DNA of 64,000 nt, from contig NZ_CP007139.1 in the NCBI RefSeq assembly GCF_000724625.1, positions 4,960,001-5,024,000 on the forward strand, given 5' to 3'. This stretch comes from Fimbriimonas ginsengisoli Gsoil 348 (GTDB lineage Bacteria > Armatimonadota > Fimbriimonadia > Fimbriimonadales > Fimbriimonadaceae). The notes below the pieces were generated by a model. That model worked only from the letters and a program-made list of their open reading frames with translations. It ran no database searches and was not told where the DNA came from. Positions 53,214 to 61,955 of the stretch are shown piece by piece. The position numbers were made by a program, and so were the translations under genes. How positions within the stretch are numbered: the first letter of the stretch is position 1; each line of letters starts with the position of its first letter.

Positions 53214-53267
53214 GAACGCTCCGAACGCTCCGAACGCTCCGAACGCTCCGAACGCTCCGAACGCTCC
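53214..53267. repeat. Six tandem copies of GAACGCTCC
   Basis: Perfect 9-base repeats from 53214 to 53267, preceded by TTCGGAGCATGCGGAG direct copies (about 53140-53190). It ends 6 bases before the pncB stop codon. The number of units may vary between strains. Confidence 0.9.
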
Positions 53268-53272
53268 GATAG

Positions 53273-54457
53273 TTACCCCGCCTTAGGAACAATGTCGTTC
53301 ACGAGGTGAAGGAGATAGGCAAGGTAGGCCGGATCTTCGCACTGCGCCTTTTCCGGAGTGTCGCTTAACTTGGCGACCGGGTAGCCGTTGCATCGGACCA
53401 GCTTAATCACGTTGGACATCGGCTTCTGCCCGAGGTCGTTGGTCAGGTACGTCCCGATCCCGAACTGCACCCCGATGCGGCCGGCGAAACGGCGCCAAAT
53501 CTCCACCGCCCGCTCGTCGGTTAGCGAATCGCTAAACACAGCGAGCTTTGTACGGGGATCGATCCCGAGACTTTCCAAGTGGGAAATGAATCGTTCGCCC
53601 CAAGCTAACGGATCGCCCGAGTCTTGCCGGGCTCCGTCGTAAAGCCGCGCCATCGAAGAGTCGAAGTCGCGTCGGAACATCGACCAACCCAGAGTGTCCG
53701 ACAAGGCGATGCCGAGCTTGCCGCCGTACACCTCCGCCCATAGTCCGAACCACCTCCGCTGAGAGTCTTGGATCGGCGTCAGCGCCTGCATCGCCATCGG
53801 CCCTTGGTGGGAAAAGGTGCCGTACAAACTCAGCCCAAGCTCTTCGCCCCAGTAAACGTTGCTGGTACCCGCGAACACCTCCGGAAGCTCGGCCGCCAGC
53901 CGCCTCAATACGTTTCCGTGCCATTCGTGCGAGTAGGCCCTCCGCGTGCCCATGTCCACGATCCTCAACGAGTTCGGCTCCGCCACTTCTTCGCGAGCGA
54001 ATGTACGCAACCGGTCGATCTTCGCGGTCAGTCGCCGGTCCCCTTCATTCCGAACCGCTAGCGAGACGGTTCCCTCGTAAACCGCTTCGTTTACGAGCTG
54101 CAGTACCGGGACTTCGAAGTCGATCGTCTCGAACCACGCCCCGCGTATCCGGATGTCGATCTTGCCATCCCGTTCCCCCACCGTCACGTGGTCGGAATTG
54201 AGGCGGAAATTTCGTAGCGCCTCCAGGAACGGCTCGGGAAAGTACCCCAGGTCACGCAATTTGTCCAGCGTCCGCTCGGTCGGCCCGATGCCATGCAACT
54301 CGCCGATCTTTTCTCGAATGCGCTCTTTGAACGGAAGAAGATCGACTCCGTGGTCCCGGTTTCGAAATGCATACTCGACCGACACGTTTGGAAAGTGCTC
54401 CCAAACCACCCTCTTCACGGTGTACGTGTAGAGGTCGTTGTTCGAGAAACGCCGCAT
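53273..54457 (-). CDS. pncB: Nicotinate phosphoribosyltransferase
   Basis: A 394-residue enzyme of the NAD salvage pathway, converting nicotinate and PRPP to NaMN with ATP. The start at 54457 (MRRFSNNDLYTYTVKRVVW) gives the normal length; the upstream in-frame extension overlaps the cyclase gene. Family stretches are DMGTRRAYSHEWHG near residue 180, GTSNVYWGEELG near 210, DTLGWSMFRRDF near 265 and DSGDPLAWGERF near 280. The C-terminal NVIKLVRCNGYPVAKLSD fits. It sits 22 bases after the cyclase gene. Confidence 0.93.
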   Translation of the reverse strand: MRRFSNNDLYTYTVKRVVWEHFPNVSVEYAFRNRDHGVDLLPFKERIREKIGELHGIGPTERTLDKLRDLGYFPEPFLEALRNFRLNSDHVTVGERDGKIDIRIRGAWFETIDFEVPVLQLVNEAVYEGTVSLAVRNEGDRRLTAKIDRLRTFAREEVAEPNSLRIVDMGTRRAYSHEWHGNVLRRLAAELPEVFAGTSNVYWGEELGLSLYGTFSHQGPMAMQALTPIQDSQRRWFGLWAEVYGGKLGIALSDTLGWSMFRRDFDSSMARLYDGARQDSGDPLAWGERFISHLESLGIDPRTKLAVFSDSLTDERAVEIWRRFAGRIGVQFGIGTYLTNDLGQKPMSNVIKLVRCNGYPVAKLSDTPEKAQCEDPAYLAYLLHLVNDIVPKAG

Positions 54458-54479
54458 CCCGTTCGGTTGGACGAACGAA

Positions 54480-56126
54480 CTACCCTTCCCGGTGCGAAAA
54501 GAGCTCGATGGGAGGATGGGCAAGCCGGCAATTATTTTTTCCAGCTCTCTTCGCTTGGTAAAGCGCCTCGTCAGCAGCGCGGACGAGATCGTCCCCCGAA
54601 GGCGCCGTCGGACACCAAGAAGCGACGCCAAGGCTCAATGTGATGGTTCCGTACGGAAATCGGGTGCTCTCGACCGTATGCCGTAAGCGTTCGGCCATCG
54701 CCATCGCACCTTCGGTATCCGTGCTCCGGAGCACGATGGCGAACTCCTCGCCGCCGTATCGGGCGGCAAAGTCGCTCGGCCTAAGGCCGTTCTGAATGAT
54801 GTCCGAGACGCTGCGTAAGACCTGATCGCCCGCGACGTGGCCGTGTTGATCGTTCAGGACCTTGAAATTATCGAGATCGGCCATGATGACCCCCACGGGT
54901 GCGCCGAATTCCCGTGCGTGCTGCGCCTCGGACGAAAGCATCGCCTTCAGTGCGCGGCGGTTGTAGAGGCCGGTCAAGGCGTCTGTCGACGCTAGATGGG
55001 AAAGTTGGGCGTTGGCCGCCTGGAGCTCGAACTGCTCGGCACGCATCGAGATTTCGCTCTGCTTCCGCTCGGTTAGATCCCTCGCGGTGACCGCAACTCC
55101 GCCCGGTACCGGCGCTACCTGAAGCTCCAGCCACCGAACTAGATTCGGCCTAGGCCCGACCTCGATCTCCATGCGAAATGAAGTGCTCTCCGCCATGCAC
55201 TGCACAAATCGGGCGAGTAGCTTATTGGTAAGCGGAGCCGGAAAAATCTGACGGAGCGAAGTCACCGTCAACTCCGTTCCAGACGCCCCTAGCAGCTCTT
55301 CCGCAATCGAGTTGGTTTCGCTGAGGTGGAAGTCGACGACCGCTCCGCCTTCGTTTTTCACGGCGTTCATCAGGAAGAACGCGTCGAAGCTTCCCTCGAT
55401 CGCCGCTCGCAACCGCTCCTCGCTTTGGCGCAAGCTCTCGGTGAGACCCAGCGCCCGCTGCGCCTGAATCGCGGCCGCAACCCGGTTGAGCATCGGCCGG
55501 AAGAGGATGATCCCTTCTACCGCCAACGCCAGAAGCGTCACGGCCAAGGAAAGCCAGATCGTGAGTCGAAGGGCGGCGACCCTCTTGGCAACCAACTCCC
55601 GAATCGCCTGAGTGACCGGTTCGAACTCGCTGAGGAATGCCTCCTCCTGAACGACAGAAGCCCTGGCGAGGGCGATCGCCTTCACCGACGTGGCCGGTAG
55701 TGCGAGTTGGGTTCGAAACTGGTGCGCCAATTGGCGGCGCAGAATCTCGCTCGACTGTAGCGAGCTTTGAAGCTTGGGAGAGTCGCCCGCTGCCTCGACG
55801 TCCCGTTGGAGTTGAAAAGCGATTTGGCTCCAATCGTCGAGCCCTTTCCTAAGTCGGCTGGAAAGTTCGCGGCGATCCCAAGGCGAGGTGGATTGATCTG
55901 CGAGCGCCTGCGAATAGCTGACGAAGGTCTGGCTCTCGATCGCCACTCGGTTAGCGAGGTCCACAAGCTCGGAACCTTTTCGGTTCCGCTCCAAGGCTCG
56001 CACCGTCATCAACTGGCCCGAGAGAGTGACGAGCGCGATGAGTACGAGGATGCCTAAATGGGCGGCGCGCACCCGCCCAATGAGGCGCGTTGTGTCGACA
56101 TCCGAGACCTCGGCCTTATGGCGCAT
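54480..56126 (-). CDS. Membrane-bound diguanylate cyclase with PAS domain
   Basis: A 548-residue inner-membrane protein. Two helices (residues 20-42 and about 190-210) bracket a sensory domain with a coiled coil. A PAS domain (about 240-350) is followed by a GGDEF domain with the active-site motif GGEEF near residue 458. A product-inhibition site RxxD precedes it (LRPSDFAARYGGEEF). It should make cyclic di-GMP. No degenerate residues are visible. It may govern surface or pili phenotypes. Confidence 0.92.
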   Translation of the reverse strand: MRHKAEVSDVDTTRLIGRVRAAHLGILVLIALVTLSGQLMTVRALERNRKGSELVDLANRVAIESQTFVSYSQALADQSTSPWDRRELSSRLRKGLDDWSQIAFQLQRDVEAAGDSPKLQSSLQSSEILRRQLAHQFRTQLALPATSVKAIALARASVVQEEAFLSEFEPVTQAIRELVAKRVAALRLTIWLSLAVTLLALAVEGIILFRPMLNRVAAAIQAQRALGLTESLRQSEERLRAAIEGSFDAFFLMNAVKNEGGAVVDFHLSETNSIAEELLGASGTELTVTSLRQIFPAPLTNKLLARFVQCMAESTSFRMEIEVGPRPNLVRWLELQVAPVPGGVAVTARDLTERKQSEISMRAEQFELQAANAQLSHLASTDALTGLYNRRALKAMLSSEAQHAREFGAPVGVIMADLDNFKVLNDQHGHVAGDQVLRSVSDIIQNGLRPSDFAARYGGEEFAIVLRSTDTEGAMAMAERLRHTVESTRFPYGTITLSLGVASWCPTAPSGDDLVRAADEALYQAKRAGKNNCRLAHPPIELFSHREG

Positions 56127-56215
56127 TTGAACGAGCCCATATTATCGGACGACCGGAGCAAAAACACCAGGGTTTTCTTCTTTTTCGCAATTAAATTAAT
56201 CCTATAGCCGCGGCA

Positions 56216-57238
56216 CTAATGCGGATTCATGCTCGAAGAGCGTCTGGCCGAAACGGTTTCGGTCGCCGTGCGAGCGATCCTCGTCGCAACCAGTCCATCC
56301 CGGCCAGACGGCATCATCCCCGGCTCTCCCGTTCTTAGCGCTTCGGAAAAAGCCGCGTACATCCCGGGAAAATTCTTCTCGCTTGCCCCGGGGGCCACCA
56401 GCGTTCCCTGGCCATGCCTCACGTCCAATCGCCAACCATCCCGGTTGAAATGGATCACTCCGCCGGTCCCGATGAGGTCGTACGTAAAGATCGGCGCCGG
56501 TTCGGCCGCCGTATGTCCATAGGTAAAGCTCATCTCGACCATGGTGTGTGCGCCCCCCTCGTGGTCCATGTGAAGGTAGACATGGTCGGGGGCTTCGTAG
56601 TCGGATACCCAGGCGGCGGCCACGTCGTAGCGCAGCACCTCGCCTCCCAGCCACCAACGCGCCAAATCGATCTGGTGGACCCCGCAGTCCACCATCGGTC
56701 CGCCTTCGAGCATTCTTCCCCGCCACCGCGGACTCTCGATCCACTTGCCGTCCGAGGTCTGCTCCCACTGACCGTGCAGGTCCCAATCGTAGATGAGGCG
56801 CAACGACCGAATGTCGCCTGCGATTTCCTCTTCGACCCACTTTTTGATCTGGAGGGCTACCGGACTGAATCGATAGACGAAGCCGGTGAACAGCATCTTC
56901 CCCGCCGACGCCATCGCGTCGATCATCGTCTGCGCGTCGTCGTCGTTCATCGCCAGTGGCTTCTCGCACAGCACGTGAATGCCGCGCTCGGCCGCCGCGA
57001 GCACGTTTTCGAGGTGTGTCCCGGCGGGCGAAGCAACGACGATCGCCTCCGGCTTCGCCGCGAAGAACGCTCCCGGATCGGTAAACGGCGTCCCTCCGAA
57101 CCGCTCGGACATGGCGTTGACCCGCGACGCCGAAGGATCGAACAAAGCGACCAGCTCCAAACCCGGGGTACCCACGATCGCGGGCAAATGCCCAAACTCC
57201 GCCACCGCCCCACACCCCATCACCCCGACCCGCGCCAT
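56216..57238 (-). CDS. Gfo/Idh/MocA-family oxidoreductase (second copy)
   Basis: A 340-residue NAD(P)-dependent sugar-oxidoreductase. MARVGVMGCGAVAEFGHLPA is the Rossmann start; CEKPLAMNDDDAQ near residue 93 carries the catalytic Lys. DCGVHQIDLARWWLGG near 185 is the metal-less active-site region. Its substrate is unknown. The sequence differs widely from the copy at 13970-14938, so they are not recent duplicates. Confidence 0.9.
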   Translation of the reverse strand: MARVGVMGCGAVAEFGHLPAIVGTPGLELVALFDPSASRVNAMSERFGGTPFTDPGAFFAAKPEAIVVASPAGTHLENVLAAAERGIHVLCEKPLAMNDDDAQTMIDAMASAGKMLFTGFVYRFSPVALQIKKWVEEEIAGDIRSLRLIYDWDLHGQWEQTSDGKWIESPRWRGRMLEGGPMVDCGVHQIDLARWWLGGEVLRYDVAAAWVSDYEAPDHVYLHMDHEGGAHTMVEMSFTYGHTAAEPAPIFTYDLIGTGGVIHFNRDGWRLDVRHGQGTLVAPGASEKNFPGMYAAFSEALRTGEPGMMPSGRDGLVATRIARTATETVSARRSSSMNPH

Positions 57239-57305
57239 CGGCTTTTGTTATGGCAGGTGCGGGAGGCCCGGTGTTGGGGTCTTACGGCGTTGAGGCGGAT
57301 TCGCC

Positions 57306-57400
57306 TCAACTGTGGCGTGTGGCTTGTGAACTGATGAGAAGATGAGATCTACGGGACACCTGAGACCCATGCGACCTAGATGTCCCATCTGTCCCATGGT
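57306..57400. repeat. GTGGACTGTGGC-family repeat with CCCAT half
   Basis: AACTGTGGCGTGTGGCTTGTG (57307) and ATGTCCCATCTGTCCCATGG (57379) frame GAGATCTACGGGACACCTGAGACCCATG. The family's copies are at 12413, 59522 and 63240. The rest of 57239-57452 shows nothing else except a GGCGTTGAGGCGGATTCGCCTCAAC hairpin near 57288. Confidence 0.65.
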
Positions 57401-57452
57401 CTAGGGTAAAGCCAAAACACACCCAACACCTTAGGACCCAAACAAGGCTAAA

Positions 57453-58043
57453 ATGGCTTTCCGCGCATCGATCCGTTCGATGCGACCGTCCATCTCTATG
57501 CCGAATGACGCATTGCGAGACTCTCTGGCCGAAAGACGTTGGCTCGCCTCCCTCGCGGAGGGCGATCCCAAGGCGCTTGGGGGCCTTTACGAGATGTATG
57601 GGGAGCGGATCTTCCGCTACACCTTTCGCATGCTCGGCAACCGGACGGATGCGGAGGACGCTACCGCGGAAACCTTTCTGCGCGTCCTTCGAAGATCAAC
57701 GGAACTGCGCGCCGATGGCGCGTTTCGAACTTGGCTGTTCCGCATCGCGCGGAACCTATGTATCGACAAGATGCGGCAGCACAAGCTTATGGAGCTGCCA
57801 CCCGACGCCCAATACACCGGCGCCGAGGAACGCGCGACCCTCCGGGTCACCGTCCAACAGGCGCTGCACGATTTACCCCTTGAGTACCGAGAGCCGCTCA
57901 TCTACTGCGACCTGGAAGAGCTCAGCGCCAAGGAGGCAGCCGATATTTTGAATATCAGCGTGCCCGCGTTGAAATCCAGGCTATATCGCGGCCGTCGAGC
58001 CCTCCGCGACAAGCTAGGAAGCGCCATTGAGAGGATGCAATGA
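57453..58043 (+). CDS. ECF-type RNA polymerase sigma factor
   Basis: A 196-residue sigma-70 family factor of the ECF group. Sigma-2 (about 35-105) has YEMYGERIFRYTFRMLGNRTDAEDATAETFLRVLR and FRTWLFRIARNLCIDKMR. Sigma-4 (about 130-190) has LPLEYREPLIYCDLEELSAKEAADILNISVPALKSRLYRGRRAL. The start at 57453 has AAGG 5 bases upstream; an internal ATG at 57498 is possible. The next gene overlaps its end by ATGA and may be the anti-sigma. Confidence 0.93.
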   Translation: MAFRASIRSMRPSISMPNDALRDSLAERRWLASLAEGDPKALGGLYEMYGERIFRYTFRMLGNRTDAEDATAETFLRVLRRSTELRADGAFRTWLFRIARNLCIDKMRQHKLMELPPDAQYTGAEERATLRVTVQQALHDLPLEYREPLIYCDLEELSAKEAADILNISVPALKSRLYRGRRALRDKLGSAIERMQ

Positions 58044-58327
58044 ATCAGGAGTTTTATAAGAAGCTCGTCGACCTGTACGCAGGCCGCGAGCTACCGAGCG
58101 ATCTAGAAGATCAAATGGAGTTCGCCGCCTTCGGCGATTCGGAGTTGAGCCACGACATGACCACCCTCCGCCGCACGGTCGACACCCTGCGCGCAGACTC
58201 CGGTCCCGAATTTTCTGAGGAGTCATATCAGCGGGTCTTGATGAAGCTGTACGCCCGCGGGGCCAACATCGAGCCCAAAGCCGCCGCACCGGTCCACCTG
58301 CAGTATCACTTGCCGATGCAGGGCTAA
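58040..58327 (+). CDS. Possible anti-sigma factor, 95 residues
   Basis: A short acidic protein overlapping the sigma gene stop by ATGA. It opens FYKKLVDLYAGRELPSDLEDQMEFAAFGDSELSHDM, which resembles the N-terminal part of anti-sigma proteins with a helix bundle. It lacks a HxxxCxxC zinc motif and a membrane helix. The coupling to an ECF factor is the main evidence. Confidence 0.6.
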   Translation: MNQEFYKKLVDLYAGRELPSDLEDQMEFAAFGDSELSHDMTTLRRTVDTLRADSGPEFSEESYQRVLMKLYARGANIEPKAAAPVHLQYHLPMQG

Positions 58328-58406
58328 TTTTCGGATTGAAGATTGGGAATCGACCGAGTCTCATCAACCGTCCCGTTAAGAACCAATCTCGAACCAAAGT
58401 TCCACA

Positions 58407-59510
58407 ATGAAATTTGACTGTCCGCGCAAGGAGTTCTTCGAGGCCGTAAGCGCCGCCGCAGCAGCGGCGAGCGTTCGTACGTCCGTCAACATCCTCCAAA
58501 ACCTCAAGATCGAGGCCGACGGAGGAGGCATCCGCGTCATGGGATGCGATGGTGAAATGTGGGTCGAGCGAGACGTCGCCTGCATGGTCTCCGAGCCCGG
58601 GGCGATTTGCGTTCCCGCGCGGCTCCTCAACGATCTCGTTAGCTCCCTCCCCGATGGCGACACCCAGCTTCGAACGCTGGAGGGTAACGCCGTCATGCTT
58701 CAGCAGGGGGCTTCCGAGTACCGGATGGTCAGTCTGGATCCCGCCGATTTCCCCGAGCCGCCGGCATTCGGCGGCGACGGCGAGCTGCGGCTGAAGATGG
58801 GTGTGCTTCGGAACGCGGTCGATTCCGTCGCCTACGCCGTTTCGTCCGACTTCCACCGCCAGGTTTTGACCGGCGTTCTGTTTACCTACGACGGAAGGAT
58901 CCTGACCCTCGTCGCTACCGACACCCACCGCCTCGCGGTTCGCCGCCTGGAACAGGAAGGGATCGGTTCGAGCGTCAACGTCGTGGTGCCCGAAAAAGCG
59001 CTCAAGGCGATCAAGGGGCTCCCGGTCAACGACGATGCCGAGGTTGCGATTCTTTTCGGCGGAGGGCGGGTTGGAGTCGAAGCGGGCGGGGCCAAGGTCA
59101 TTTCCCAGCTTCTCGCCGGTACGTATCCAAATTGGGAGCGAGTCGTACCTAACGAAAGCACCCGCGTATGGAGCGTGGAAGCCGACCAGCTCGAGGAGAA
59201 GGTGCGCCGCACCATGATCCTCGCTCGCGACAACGCGAACCGCGTTCGCTTCAAGGGCGCCGGCGACCAAATCCTGATCGCCGCCCGGAGCGAAGAAAAG
59301 GGCGAAGCCAAGGAAGAGGTCGATATGGTCAGCCAGAACGGCGAAGTCGAAATCGCCTTCAACGGCAAATACGTCCAAGACGCGCTCCAGCCGATCGAGG
59401 GTCCGGGCGTCCGTATTGAGATGACCGAAAGCAGCCGCCCCGCCGTCTTCCGCCCCGCCGACGACGAAACCGGCTACTTCTGCGTAATCATGCCGATGGC
59501 CCTAGCGTAG
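58407..59510 (+). CDS. dnaN: DNA polymerase III sliding clamp (beta subunit)
   Basis: A 367-residue sliding clamp, three similar domains that form a ring around DNA. MKFDCPRKEFFEAVSAAAAAASVRTSVNILQNLKIEADGG begins it; LLAGTYPNWERVVPNES near residue 238 and the C-terminal ETGYFCVIMPMAL end (where the clamp-loader contacts lie) are typical. The length is normal. It starts 79 bases after the ECF-linked gene, and dnaA and recF are not adjacent, unlike the usual origin cluster. Confidence 0.95.
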   Translation: MKFDCPRKEFFEAVSAAAAAASVRTSVNILQNLKIEADGGGIRVMGCDGEMWVERDVACMVSEPGAICVPARLLNDLVSSLPDGDTQLRTLEGNAVMLQQGASEYRMVSLDPADFPEPPAFGGDGELRLKMGVLRNAVDSVAYAVSSDFHRQVLTGVLFTYDGRILTLVATDTHRLAVRRLEQEGIGSSVNVVVPEKALKAIKGLPVNDDAEVAILFGGGRVGVEAGGAKVISQLLAGTYPNWERVVPNESTRVWSVEADQLEEKVRRTMILARDNANRVRFKGAGDQILIAARSEEKGEAKEEVDMVSQNGEVEIAFNGKYVQDALQPIEGPGVRIEMTESSRPAVFRPADDETGYFCVIMPMALA

Positions 59511-59521
59511 GGTCCATATTC

Positions 59522-59620
59522 ATGTGGACTGTGGCTTGTCGCTTGTGGACTGATGGGATTTCTGGGAGTCATGCATCCAGAAATCTCATCCGCCGATTCT
59601 GGCCCCAACACCGTAACACC
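59522..59620. repeat. GTGGACTGTGGC-family repeat with AACACCGTAACACCGC tail
   Basis: ATGTGGACTGTGGCTTGTCG (59522) and a GGGATTTCTGG/CCAGAAATC inverted pair (59556-59587), then CCAACACCGTAACACCGCAGCC near 59605. The same tail occurs near 63378. Confidence 0.6.
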
Positions 59621-59630
59621 GCAGCCTCTT

Positions 59631-61640
59631 TCACTCATTTGCCCACCTATTAATCAGCCACCAATTGGCTTGGTCGTGGGGCATGAATTTGGGGTGGGTT
59701 AGGGTTTCGAACGACGGCAGGTAGCCGAGGGCGCCGTCGCCGTACTCCTTGACTCGTCGAACGACGATCTCCACGTGCCGTTGGGCCACCTGACACCGCT
59801 CGATGTCGGCAAGCGACCCCCCGATTCGATAGTTCGTCCCCTTGGCGATCTTGGCCAGGTTTTCGAAAACCTGGCGGCAATACATGAGCGAGGCCGCGGC
59901 TTGCCCTGGAAGCCCCGCCGCGTACAGCTTGTGCGCCTCCTCCGCGTAACGCACGAACTCGATTGCCAGTTTGGCGAACTCGCTCACCCCTCGGTAGGCG
60001 CTATCCGGCGCCACCGCGATCGCGCGCTCCAAGATCGCCAATGCCTTGTCGCCTACCTCGCCGCAAAGCTCTTCTGAGTGGTGCAGCCAGAAAAGAAACG
60101 GGTTCGAAAACAGCAGTAGCCTCGCCTTCATCGATGACCGAATACCGCTAAAAGCAAACATGCCGCCCGCGTTCTGAAGCTCCGATCCCATCAACCGCGC
60201 CCATTCCTCGTGGGTCTCCCCCACCTCTAGGTAAGCGCGAAGGAAGTGAGTCGCTTCCCGAAGAGCTCCATATTGGACATGATTCGCCCTTGGCGGCGTT
60301 CGAAGCTCCATTGTCACGCCGTTTGGATTCACCACCCATTGAGCTTGGATTTCGAATGGCACTCCTTTGTAAATCCCTTTAAGGACACCGTTCCGATTTG
60401 TGTGTTGGCGAAGCGGATCCATATCCGCCATTAGGGCGAGCCTGTTCAGTGTGGAAGTTGCTTGCTCCTTTGGCAATCTCCCCGTTTCCTGCTCACTCCC
60501 TTCCGCGCCAAAACCTATGAGGTACATCTCCTGCCCCGCGGGATAAATTCTTGCAAATGTAGTCCCTGATTGTAGGAAGCTCATGATGATGGCGTCGCTA
60601 ATGCCTACTCCAATGGAGAGGAGCCCGCCGGAGTTAACTTCTTCGCCAAGCTGCCGATTCGGCAGGAAATGGGGCATTGCGTAGGGTCGATAGAGGGGAC
60701 CTCTTCCGTCACCATCAAGAGGCTCCTCCGCGAGTCGGAGCATCTTTCCCGCCGCCCGAATCGCGGGCAAGAGGGTTTCGTAGTTCCCAAACAGCCCGCA
60801 TTCCCACGTCGTAACGCACACTCCGTAAGCGGACTTATCCTTCGATGCCGCGGCCAGCGCGTGCTCACGCACGTTTTCCTCGCTCTGCGGCAAGTGAAGC
60901 CATGCCGCGTTGTACGTATGCAGTGCCGGCGAGTAAACCACGTCGAAGCCACGGCGATGGAAGATCGAGCTGCTGAATTCCGGCCCCCGGAAATACTGCC
61001 AATCGAAGATCAGCGTCCCTTCGGGAATCAGATCCAGCGCCGTCGGGTGATCGAAGAACATGTCGCCCCAGATCGCCGGACGACGGCCCGCCTTCGCCAC
61101 CTTGCGCAGCAGCGGTCCGAAGTGCGATCCGTAGAGTTGTGCCTTACCGTCCACCCCCGCCGTCATCTCGTACTCGCGAACCGTCTTCGCGCACTCCGGA
61201 CAGAGACCCAGTTGCCACGTTTCGTCTCCCCCGATGTGGATGATGTCGCTTGTGAAGATCCCCAGGATGTCGTCGACGAGCTGATTGGCGAGCTCCACAA
61301 ACGCGGGCCGGCACGGGCATGCTTGCATCCCTTTGAACTTCTCTTCCGCGTATCGGCGACCGGCCTCGGTGTAGAGCATCCCCTCGAAGTGGCCCAGCAG
61401 ATTGATGAACGGGATGATCTGCAGGTCGGAAAACTCCGCCTGGAGGGCAAGCACCATCTCGGGCGTCACGCACCCGCGCCCATGAGACCACGGCGTGCTC
61501 GGATAGGCAAACCGGTGCTCCATGTACAACCCGATCGCGTTATAGCCGGCCTCTCGCGTTAACGCGCAGAAGGCGCGAAGATGATCGAGAGTCGGCGATT
61601 GCTCGCGCGCCAAGTCGTACGTCCACATGCGAAGGTGCAT
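59631..61640 (-). CDS. GH20-like beta-N-acetylhexosaminidase with inserted GspE/PilB-N1-like segment
   Basis: A 669-residue cytoplasmic glycoside-hydrolase-like protein without a signal peptide. Residues 1-305 fit a GH20 TIM barrel: HIGGDE at 135-140 holds the Asp-Glu catalytic pair (Asp139/Glu140), and TTWECGLFGNYETLLPAI ends the barrel. Residues about 460-669 are a helical C-terminal region (WARLMGSELQNAGGMFAFSGIRSS). Between them, residues about 312-455 do not fit GH20: ISDAIIMSFLQSGTTFARIYP, LNRLALMADMDPLRQHTNRNGVL and NPNGVTMELRTP follow the order of the N1E domain of GspE/PilB. This stretch (about 60278-60707) has GC near 53% by my rough count, against about 60% in the flanks. Confidence 0.75.
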   Translation of the reverse strand: MHLRMWTYDLAREQSPTLDHLRAFCALTREAGYNAIGLYMEHRFAYPSTPWSHGRGCVTPEMVLALQAEFSDLQIIPFINLLGHFEGMLYTEAGRRYAEEKFKGMQACPCRPAFVELANQLVDDILGIFTSDIIHIGGDETWQLGLCPECAKTVREYEMTAGVDGKAQLYGSHFGPLLRKVAKAGRRPAIWGDMFFDHPTALDLIPEGTLIFDWQYFRGPEFSSSIFHRRGFDVVYSPALHTYNAAWLHLPQSEENVREHALAAASKDKSAYGVCVTTWECGLFGNYETLLPAIRAAGKMLRLAEEPLDGDGRGPLYRPYAMPHFLPNRQLGEEVNSGGLLSIGVGISDAIIMSFLQSGTTFARIYPAGQEMYLIGFGAEGSEQETGRLPKEQATSTLNRLALMADMDPLRQHTNRNGVLKGIYKGVPFEIQAQWVVNPNGVTMELRTPPRANHVQYGALREATHFLRAYLEVGETHEEWARLMGSELQNAGGMFAFSGIRSSMKARLLLFSNPFLFWLHHSEELCGEVGDKALAILERAIAVAPDSAYRGVSEFAKLAIEFVRYAEEAHKLYAAGLPGQAAASLMYCRQVFENLAKIAKGTNYRIGGSLADIERCQVAQRHVEIVVRRVKEYGDGALGYLPSFETLTHPKFMPHDQANWWLINRWANE

Positions 61641-61661
61641 CCCGCGAGTTTACGTCACCCC

Positions 61662-61800
61662 CGGACCGCTGGTCTCCAGACGGGCCTCCCTACGTCCGAG
61701 GGACGTGTCGCCGCCGGTTGGCTCGTACCTGCCCCCGGTGTACATTCGGTACAGCGGGATCATCGGCGAGGGCGCCGACGCTACGGCGAAGCCGTGTCGC
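61662..61800. repeat. Cluster of repeat units shared with 20160 and 22310
   Basis: GACCGCTGGTCTCCAGACGG (61664) is the reverse of the unit at 20160-20205. GGTTGGCTCGTACCTGC (61717) and GGTGTACATTCGGTAC (61737) match 22335 and 22356. ATCATCGGCGAGGGCGCCGACGCTACGG (61758) is the third unit. The rest of 61801-61955 holds no recognised feature. Confidence 0.7.
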
Positions 61801-61955
61801 CGGCGCCTACTCCTGCCAATCGCAGCCCGGAACGGGCGACCTCCTAAAGCGAAGGGCGCAGCCCTGGTTAAAGACCACCGACAATCAAGAGCCCTGTAGG
61901 GGCGACCTAACCCTCTACCGTCCCTTCCGATAACGAAAACTGCCGCAAATATCCG

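Noticed and set aside
52954-53292. Frame containing a Ser-Val-Arg repeat on the minus strand
   Set aside because: It is the nonamer array read in one frame and overlaps the NUDIX gene antisense.
60278-60707. The GH20 insert as an intein
   Set aside because: It has neither a Cys/Ser start block nor the C-terminal His-Asn followed by Cys/Ser/Thr, and its sequence order follows a secretion-ATPase domain instead.
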